A DNA stretch of 10,093 nucleotides from Haloferacaceae archaeon PL-Br10_E2g29 (GTDB taxonomy: Archaea; Halobacteriota; Halobacteria; Halobacteriales; Haloferacaceae), in assembly GCA_001563965.1 (NCBI GenBank), contig LKMS01000046.1, positions 1 to 10,093 on the forward strand, in the 5' to 3' direction. The notes below the pieces were generated by a model. It ran no database searches, was not told the DNA's origin, and worked only from the letters and a program-made list of their open reading frames with translations. A program made the position numbers and the translations under genes. Shown in pieces: positions 5,848-10,093 of the stretch (positions within the stretch are counted from its first letter, which is position 1; every line of letters begins with the position of its first letter).

Positions 5848-6228
5848 ATGGGCGAATCCCCGTCGCAACGGGCCGATGATGTGGACGAACAGGTGCTGTC
5901 CGCACTCGGTGACGACCCCTCCCGAGCGATTCTCGAAGCCCTATCCGAACCAATGACGGCAAACGAACTCGCAACCGAATGTGATATTCCGCTTTCGACG
6001 ATGTACCGCAAACTTGAGCGTCTCAGCGAGGCCGGCCTCGTGAGCGAATCGACCGCCATTCGGGCGAGTGGGCAGCACACAACCCGGTACGCGCTCGATT
6101 TCACCGAGATCACGGTCTGGTTGACCGATGGCAACCGACTGCAGACAACCGTCGACCGGCCGGAGACGACCGCAACGGCCGACCAGCGGCTCGAAGAACT
6201 GTGGACCAAGATTCGGGAGGAAATCTGA
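5848..6228 (+). CDS. Winged-helix (ArsR-like) transcriptional regulator
   Basis: This 126-residue protein has an ArsR-type winged helix-turn-helix at about residues 14-85. The run VLSALGDDPSRAILEALSEPMTANELA forms the first helices, CDIPLSTMYRKLERLSEAGLV the recognition helix and following turn, and TTRYALD the wing. The C-terminal 40 residues are polar and end in a helix (ADQRLEELWTKIREEI) that may help dimerise it. No cysteine pair for metal sensing is seen. It overlaps by one base (TGATG) a three-helix membrane protein, so the two are probably made together and may form a membrane-linked regulatory unit; this is an inference. The ATG at 5848 fits a TATA box at 5818. The target genes are unknown; autoregulation is plausible. 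Confidence 0.83.
   Translation: MGESPSQRADDVDEQVLSALGDDPSRAILEALSEPMTANELATECDIPLSTMYRKLERLSEAGLVSESTAIRASGQHTTRYALDFTEITVWLTDGNRLQTTVDRPETTATADQRLEELWTKIREEI
6215..6220 (+). promoter_or_regulatory. Shine-Dalgarno site for the small membrane protein
   Basis: GGGAGG, seven bases before the ATG at 6228, is a strong Shine-Dalgarno match inside the end of the regulator gene. It stands out because most starts in this window look leaderless, and it settles the start of the overlapping gene. Confidence 0.65.
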
Positions 6229-6500
6229 TGCACCTCGAATCGACAATTGCGCTCGTCATGGGCGCGATTCTCGTGCTCGGTAGTGCAATCACTTATTTCG
6301 CGTTCAAAGCCTACCGGCGGACGGGCGATCGCTCGCTTCGCGGGCTCATGGTTGGATTCGGCTTTGTCACCCTCGGTGCGTTGTTCGGCGGAATCGCCCA
6401 TCAGCTGTTCAACCTGACGCTTGATGTTGGCATCGTGATCAACGCAGTTCTCACCGCTGTCGGCTTTGCCGTCATTACGTACTCGTTGTTTATCGAATAA
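6228..6500 (+). CDS. Three-helix membrane protein, partner of the regulator
   Basis: This 90-residue protein consists of three hydrophobic segments at about residues 5-26, 40-62 and 66-88. They are joined by a basic loop (KAYRRTGDRSLRG, 27-39) that should lie in the cytoplasm, and a short second loop. It starts inside the stop codon of the winged-helix regulator gene and has a strong Shine-Dalgarno site, so translation is likely coupled. Pairs of a winged-helix protein with a small membrane protein of this kind recur in haloarchaea; I believe the family is DUF7521, but this is from memory. A role as a membrane anchor or sensor for the regulator is possible but unproven. The stop is 16 bases before cinA. 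Confidence 0.78.
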   Translation: MHLESTIALVMGAILVLGSAITYFAFKAYRRTGDRSLRGLMVGFGFVTLGALFGGIAHQLFNLTLDVGIVINAVLTAVGFAVITYSLFIE

Positions 6501-6516
6501 TCCACTCTCCCAGCAA

Positions 6517-7110
6517 ATGACCGATTCACAGACGAATGGCGACGATCGAATTGAAGCAGCTATCGGTGAGACACTGATCGAACGCGACGAGACAGTCGCC
6601 GTCGCCGAATCACTGACCGGTGGTCAGGTTGCCTCTCGATTGATCGCGGTTCCGGGTGCGAGCGCCTATGTCGACCGCGCGGTCATCGCCTATTCGAACC
6701 AGTCGAAACAGCAGTTGCTCGCGGTTCCGCGCGAGGCACTCGACGCAGACGGCGCGGTCAGCGAGCGGGTGGCGGCCGCGATGGCGCGCGGAATTCGAGA
6801 TACTGCGGGCACGACATGGGGGGTGTCGACAACGGGAATTGCGGGGCCGACCGGCGGCACCGAAAACAAACCCGTCGGTCTCGTCTACGTCGCCGTTGCC
6901 TACGCGGGGCCGTGGGGAAGCGAGCGCTCGTTCGTGCAAACCGAGAGACACGTGTGCGACGGCAGTCGGAACGAAATCACCGAACAGAGTGTGGCCCACG
7001 CGTTAGCGTTGCTTGCTGCGACAATCGAGTCAGTCGAATCCTGTTCGGAAAAAGCGGAGGAAGGTCGTCGCGAAAACGACTCAGTTGGTCGAGATGATTT
7101 CGACCACTGA
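6517..7110 (+). CDS. CinA C-terminal domain protein (PncC-type amidohydrolase)
   Basis: This 197-residue protein is a stand-alone CinA C-terminal domain. Characterised members (PncC) hydrolyse nicotinamide mononucleotide to nicotinic acid mononucleotide and ammonia, recycling the pyridine ring for NAD. The motifs are VAESLTGGQVASRL (residues 29-42, family form AES-TGG), YSNQSK (59-64) and TGIAGPTGGTENKPVGLVY (106-124). The MoaB-like N-terminal domain of long CinA proteins is absent. The last 24 residues form a charged tail (EKAEEGRREN...DDFDH) beyond the usual domain end, and its final codons overlap the convergent GTPase gene by 30 bases. The gene follows the small membrane protein by 16 bases and probably shares its mRNA. 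No Shine-Dalgarno site precedes the ATG at 6517. NMN activity is inferred from the family. Confidence 0.87.
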   Translation: MTDSQTNGDDRIEAAIGETLIERDETVAVAESLTGGQVASRLIAVPGASAYVDRAVIAYSNQSKQQLLAVPREALDADGAVSERVAAAMARGIRDTAGTTWGVSTTGIAGPTGGTENKPVGLVYVAVAYAGPWGSERSFVQTERHVCDGSRNEITEQSVAHALALLAATIESVESCSEKAEEGRRENDSVGRDDFDH

Positions 7111-8271
7111 ACGGTGTTCAAGTGGGTGATCTGCGCCGACCTGCCGGTTCGATCGACAGTCAATGCCATGTAGCAGGCCGTCACCGATATCCGAGTGGAG
7201 GAAGTACGCGAAATCCTCGGTTGTCGAGTCCGTGGGGAGGATGAAACAGTCACGAAACACGCCTTTCTCGTCGGATTTCCCGTTGGCACTGCCGGGGAAG
7301 ACGGCGATACAGCCGATCACGTCAAACAGCGCCGCTTCGATGGCCTGTTGGACGCCGGTGCCGTCGTAGTCGGTGATGAAGTCGCGAATCCGTTCGAGGC
7401 CGGCTTCCTGGTTGGTGGAGATCTCACCAACGATGTCGAAATCGCTGTCGCCGGCGGTGTACGAGACGACGCCGGCCTCGTCGGCCTTCTTGAGCGATCG
7501 CTCGGCGTGTGCACTCGTGGGAACGAATGTGAGATGGTCGTAGTCGGGGTCGGCAGTGATCTCCTCGAAGTTGGCCTGCGCTTCGGGAGTGTCCATCTTG
7601 TTGGCCGCAATCAGCATTGGCTTGGTCCGTTTTCTGATCTCGCGGGCGAGTGCGGCCCGATCCTCGTCGTCCCACGTTTCGGTGTCGAGTTCGAGCCCCA
7701 ACAAGAGAATAATCTGTTTGATTTCGTCCTTGTTGGTTTTGAACGCGCTCATCTGCTCGGCGAGGTCGACCTCGATTTGCGCCTCGGTGTTGTTGTACTT
7801 CGTTTCGTGTTTGGTGATCCCGGCTTCGAGAATTCCGAGATACCACATATCAAGTTCGGTTTCGAGAAAGTCGATATCGTCGCGCGGATCGTGGTCCTCG
7901 GTTGGTTCGCCTTCCATATCGGTTGTTCCCGAAAAGTCGACGATATGGATCAGCACATCGGCCTCGTTGAGGTCGGTCAGAAACTGGTTGCCGAGTCCAT
8001 TTCCCTCGTGTGCGCCCGGAATCAACCCGGCCACGTCGACGAGTTTGGTCGGTACAAAACGGGTACCGTCGCGACAGACGCCAACGTTCGGCGAACAGGT
8101 TTTGTCGAACTCGGGGGCCGCACACTCGACGCGAACGTACGCCTCGCCGATACTGGGGTCGATCGTGGTAAACGGATAGGCACCCTCTGGCACGTCGTTC
8201 ATCGTCGCCGCATTGAAAAAACTGGATTTACCGACCGACGGCTTGCCCACCAGGCCGATTTTGTAGCTCAT
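7081..8271 (-). CDS. YchF/OBG-type GTPase with TGS domain
   Basis: This 396-residue cytosolic P-loop protein belongs to the OBG family (YchF-type, archaeal branch). The motifs are: G1 GKPSVGKS at residues 9-16, G2 region YPFTTIDP (32-39), G3 DVAG at 79-82, and G4 NKMD at 224-227. A helical insertion lies at about 125-200, and a TGS domain follows from about 315 to the end. NKMD is the GTP-specific form of G4; bacterial YchF and human OLA1 have a changed G4 and prefer ATP, so this protein should favour GTP. Family members associate with ribosomes; the exact task in archaea is unclear. The frame is open 165 codons further upstream, but that part runs through the divergent promoter and gene, and the P-loop starts right after the ATG at 8271. 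A TATA-like box fits this start. Confidence 0.92.
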   Translation of the reverse strand: MSYKIGLVGKPSVGKSSFFNAATMNDVPEGAYPFTTIDPSIGEAYVRVECAAPEFDKTCSPNVGVCRDGTRFVPTKLVDVAGLIPGAHEGNGLGNQFLTDLNEADVLIHIVDFSGTTDMEGEPTEDHDPRDDIDFLETELDMWYLGILEAGITKHETKYNNTEAQIEVDLAEQMSAFKTNKDEIKQIILLLGLELDTETWDDEDRAALAREIRKRTKPMLIAANKMDTPEAQANFEEITADPDYDHLTFVPTSAHAERSLKKADEAGVVSYTAGDSDFDIVGEISTNQEAGLERIRDFITDYDGTGVQQAIEAALFDVIGCIAVFPGSANGKSDEKGVFRDCFILPTDSTTEDFAYFLHSDIGDGLLHGIDCRSNRQVGADHPLEHRSVVEIISTN

Positions 8272-8296
8272 TAGTTTCCAAGGGTCGGCCGACGCG

Positions 8297-8304
8297 CAAA
8301 AACT
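8297..8304 (-). promoter_or_regulatory. TATA-like box of the GTPase gene
   Basis: The minus strand reads AGTTTTTG, 26-33 bases before the ATG at 8271. The spacing fits a leaderless transcript. Confidence 0.4.
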
Positions 8305-8370
8305 GTTTGACACGAGCTCGCACCGGCGTGTGGTAGCACCACGCATAACCGCTGGCGGCGACCCACAGCG

Positions 8371-8376
8371 ATTTTG
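8371..8376 (+). promoter_or_regulatory. TATA-like box of the gene at 8401
   Basis: ATTTTG lies 25-30 bases before the ATG at 8401, in otherwise GC-rich DNA. Like its neighbours, this box is a T-run and not a classic TTTATA. Confidence 0.35.
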
Positions 8377-8400
8377 CCCCTCCTCATCGAACAACCGGCT

Positions 8401-8724
8401 ATGACCGCTCCCGACCACGGCGGCGAGTCGGCCCCGGCTGACGCCGACCGGTTCGTTGTCGCCATTCACCGAACCGAGTCGGAACTCGAGTTTGTCGTGC
8501 GCGTTCCCTCCGATATCGACTCGGGATGGCGAAACCCGACGACATTTCAGCAACTCGTCGAGCAACGAACGTGGGAGCGACTTGAGCAGGAAGCAACGCT
8601 GCGAGCGATTGTTGCCAGTACGGAGCCGGGCGAAACCGTCACACTTGGGGCCATCACGCTCACACCGGACGGCACCGTCATCGATCATTCGTTGGCCTCG
8701 CCGGTTGAGGGCGACGAGACCTAA
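8401..8724 (+). CDS. Unrecognised acidic haloarchaeal protein
   Basis: I do not recognise this 107-residue protein. The first 15 residues are polar and probably disordered. Residues 17-38 (RFVVAIHRTESELEFVVRVPS) look like two beta strands, 46-73 (PTTFQQLVEQRTWERLEQEATLRAIV) like one or two helices, and 78-94 (ETVTLGAITLTPDGTVI) like further strands. It is acidic and soluble, with no cysteines, signal peptide or membrane helix. Codon use and composition match the neighbours, and a TATA-like box lies at leaderless distance, so it is probably a real gene. It is divergent from the GTPase gene (129 bases between starts) and is followed by a hairpin before the dehydrogenase gene. Confidence 0.68.
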   Translation: MTAPDHGGESAPADADRFVVAIHRTESELEFVVRVPSDIDSGWRNPTTFQQLVEQRTWERLEQEATLRAIVASTEPGETVTLGAITLTPDGTVIDHSLASPVEGDET

Positions 8725-8774
8725 CTCACGAGAGCGGCTTTTGCCTCGCTGACGACGCACGACCAACGATCTCG

Positions 8775-8800
8775 CTGCCGGCTCCGCGACACGGCGGCAG
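8775..8800. terminator. Inverted repeat before the dehydrogenase promoter
   Basis: CTGCCG at 8775-8780 pairs with CGGCAG at 8795-8800 around a 14-base loop, and GGGTTTTTG follows directly. It could terminate the gene ending at 8724, or act as an operator because it abuts the TATA-like box of the next gene. The sequence does not decide between the two. Confidence 0.35.
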
Positions 8801-8802
8801 GG

Positions 8803-8810
8803 GTTTTTGT
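8803..8810 (+). promoter_or_regulatory. TATA-like box of the alcohol dehydrogenase gene
   Basis: GTTTTTGT lies 23-30 bases before the ATG at 8833, consistent with a leaderless transcript. Confidence 0.4.
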
Positions 8811-8832
8811 CTCATCGGCGCGTGGTCGTCGT

Positions 8833-9876
8833 ATGCACGCAGCAACCTTTCACGGTCCCGGCGACATCCGGGTTGAATCCGTCTCGAAACCCGAACTCGA
8901 CTCACCACGCGGAGCCATTGTCCGAGTCACACATACGGCCGTCTGCGGCTCTGATCTGTGGTTTTATCGCGGCCAAAGCGACCGCGACGTGCCCTCGCGC
9001 GTCGGTCACGAACCGATGGGAATCGTCGAGGAAGTCGGCGACGACGTGGTTTCGGTCGCACCGGGTGACCGGGTGTTTGCACCGTTCGTCATCAGCTGTG
9101 GGCGGTGTGAGTTCTGTCGAAAGGGGCTGCACACGTCGTGTGTCCACGGCGATGGGTGGAACGGCGACAACGGCGGTGCACAGGGCGAGTATGTCCGCTG
9201 CCCCGAAGCCGACGGCACGCTTGTTCGCGTTCCGGACCGGTATGCCGACGACGAGGACGTGCTCCGTTCGATTCTGCCACTGACCGACGTGATGGGGACG
9301 GGCCACCATGCCGCGCTGCGTGCCGGTGTCGACGCGGGGTCGACCTGTGCGGTAGTTGGCGACGGGGCAGTCGGCCTCTGTGGTGTGCTTGCCGCCCGCC
9401 GACTCGGTGCGGAGCAGATTATCGCAGTCGGCCACCACGAGGACCGACTGGCAATCGCTGAGGAGTTCGGTGCAACCGATCTCGTCAGCGAGCGTGGGGA
9501 GGCTGCGGTCGAACGCGTCAACTCGCTCACGAACGGCGGAGTTAACCACGTGTTGGAGTGTGTTGGTGCCACGTCGTCGATGGAAACGGCCGTTGAAATC
9601 TGTCGACCCGGCGGAACGGTCGGCTACGTCGGCGTGCCCCACGGGATGGGCGACGGGCTTGATCTGACACCGTTTTTCCGTCGAAATATTACGATCCGTG
9701 GTGGGGTTGCGCCGGTACGCGCCTACGCTGAGGAGCTCTTGGCCGACGTGTTGCAGGGAACGCTCGATCCGTCGCCGATTTTTACGAAAACCGTCGATCT
9801 CGACGGTGTCCCTGCAGGGTATGCGGCGATGGATGAGCGCGAGGCGATCAAGGTGTTAGTCCGGATCTCTTCCTAA
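8833..9876 (+). CDS. Zinc-dependent medium-chain alcohol dehydrogenase
   Basis: This 347-residue cytosolic oxidoreductase belongs to the zinc medium-chain dehydrogenase family. The catalytic zinc is probably held by Cys38 (AVCGSD), His59 and Glu60 (VGHEP), with Asp152 as a possible further ligand. The structural zinc site is complete: Cys89, Cys92, Cys95 and Cys103 in CGRCEFCRKGLHTSC. The cofactor domain has VGDGAVG at 175-181. After the second strand the sequence is AVGHHEDR, without the acidic residue that selects NAD, so NADP may be preferred; this is an inference. The substrate (alcohol, polyol or aldehyde) cannot be told. The length is normal and the gene looks intact. The ATG at 8833 opens directly into the first beta strand and has a TATA-like box 23-30 bases before it. 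Confidence 0.9.
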   Translation: MHAATFHGPGDIRVESVSKPELDSPRGAIVRVTHTAVCGSDLWFYRGQSDRDVPSRVGHEPMGIVEEVGDDVVSVAPGDRVFAPFVISCGRCEFCRKGLHTSCVHGDGWNGDNGGAQGEYVRCPEADGTLVRVPDRYADDEDVLRSILPLTDVMGTGHHAALRAGVDAGSTCAVVGDGAVGLCGVLAARRLGAEQIIAVGHHEDRLAIAEEFGATDLVSERGEAAVERVNSLTNGGVNHVLECVGATSSMETAVEICRPGGTVGYVGVPHGMGDGLDLTPFFRRNITIRGGVAPVRAYAEELLADVLQGTLDPSPIFTKTVDLDGVPAGYAAMDEREAIKVLVRISS

Positions 9877-9914
9877 CGGTACGGGCCGAAACAGGTGTCT
9901 TCGCTGCGAGCGTA

Positions 9915-9940
9915 CGGCTGCGACAGCAGCCGCTCGCGAG
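9915..9940. terminator. GC-rich hairpin after the dehydrogenase gene
   Basis: CGGCTGC at 9915-9921 and GCAGCCG at 9926-9932 form a perfect seven-base stem with a GACA loop, 38 bases after the stop codon. The palindrome CTCGCGAG (9933-9940) follows at once. No T-run follows, so termination is inferred from position. Confidence 0.4.
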
Positions 9941-9945
9941 CAACC

Positions 9946-10051
9946 GGCGGGACGTTGCTGTCGCTGTCGCTGACTACGTTATAACTGTGCTGTGTTGTGG
10001 CGGGACGTTGCGGTAGCTGTACTGTGTTGCGGTCGCTGTGCTGTGCTGCAA
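9946..10051. repeat. Short degenerate direct repeats at the right edge
   Basis: The 13-base word GGCGGGACGTTGC occurs at 9946-9958 and again at 9999-10011. A 16-base unit of the form CTGTGCTGTGTTGTGG occurs at 9985-10000, 10017-10032 and 10036-10051 with a few changes. A TATA-like TTATAA lies at 9979-9984. The area has no convincing gene. It may be an intergenic repeat with a promoter for a gene beyond the window, or the end of a minus-strand gene whose frame stays open to the edge (about 72 codons, stop at 9873). Confidence 0.5.
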
Positions 10052-10093
10052 CCACGGGGCGGTATCTCACTCGCCCTGTGGCTGTCGCTCGCT

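Noticed and set aside
7195..8274. A 359-codon plus-strand open frame opposite the GTPase gene
   Set aside because: It is a shadow: GC-rich third positions keep the opposite frame open. The minus strand has all GTPase motifs and a TGS domain.
8272..8766. A 165-codon N-terminal extension of the GTPase
   Set aside because: It overlaps the divergent 107-residue gene and its promoter, and family members begin at the P-loop just after the ATG at 8271.
9946..10051. Possible CRISPR array at the right edge
   Set aside because: Units are only 13-16 bases, uneven in spacing and degenerate, without unique spacers of regular length.
9873..10070. A 65-codon minus-strand frame at the right edge
   Set aside because: Product is basic and Gln-rich, DNA repeats fall in different frames, and the start would be GTG without a promoter. 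It could still be the end of a longer gene, so it is kept as a finding only.

Overview
The window looks like an ordinary, densely packed stretch of chromosome from a halophilic archaeon (class Halobacteria). The predicted proteins are acidic (many Asp and Glu, few Lys), codons favour G or C in the third position, and most genes have a TATA-like box about 25-30 bases before the start codon with no room for a ribosome binding site, which is the leaderless pattern of haloarchaea. Several families are typical of, or restricted to, haloarchaea or archaea (UPF0179, the AglF/AglM pair, a winged-helix regulator with a small membrane partner). I cannot assign a genus.

Layout. 1-176: AT-richer leader with several short inverted repeats. 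177-566: small acidic haloarchaeal protein (DUF5820-like). 675-1121: eight-cysteine UPF0179 protein, convergent with 1178-1660 (minus), a DUF309 protein; a hairpin at 1110-1132 probably ends transcription between them. 1661-1847: divergent intergenic region holding a 17-bp palindrome. 1848-2183: small DUF4870-like membrane protein. 2346-2429: tRNA-Leu(CAA) with its own promoter. 2540-3532 (minus): AI-2E/PerM-type membrane protein. 3622-4350 (minus) and 4478-5773 (plus): divergent sugar-1-phosphate nucleotidyltransferase (AglF-like) and UDP-glucose dehydrogenase (AglM-like). 5848-7110: tight plus-strand cluster of winged-helix regulator, three-helix membrane protein and CinA/PncC amidohydrolase. 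7081-8271 (minus): YchF/OBG-type GTPase whose 3' end overlaps the end of cinA by 30 bases. 8401-8724: unrecognised 107-aa acidic protein. 8833-9876: medium-chain zinc alcohol dehydrogenase. 9877-10093: no convincing gene; a GC-rich hairpin, a TATA-like site and short degenerate CTGT-type repeats.

How the genes work together. The clearest functional pair is AglF/AglM: one enzyme makes UDP-glucose and the other oxidises it to UDP-glucuronic acid, a precursor for S-layer and archaellin N-glycans in Haloferax. The regulator and membrane-protein genes overlap by one base and are probably translationally coupled; cinA follows 16 bases later. The rest are housekeeping (tRNA, GTPase) or poorly characterised genes in short transcription units. 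No mobile element, CRISPR array, toxin-antitoxin pair or phage gene is visible, and I found no clear new defence or biosynthetic system. The observations most worth checking are the internal duplication in UPF0179, the intergenic palindromes, the regulator/membrane-protein unit, and the repetitive right edge.
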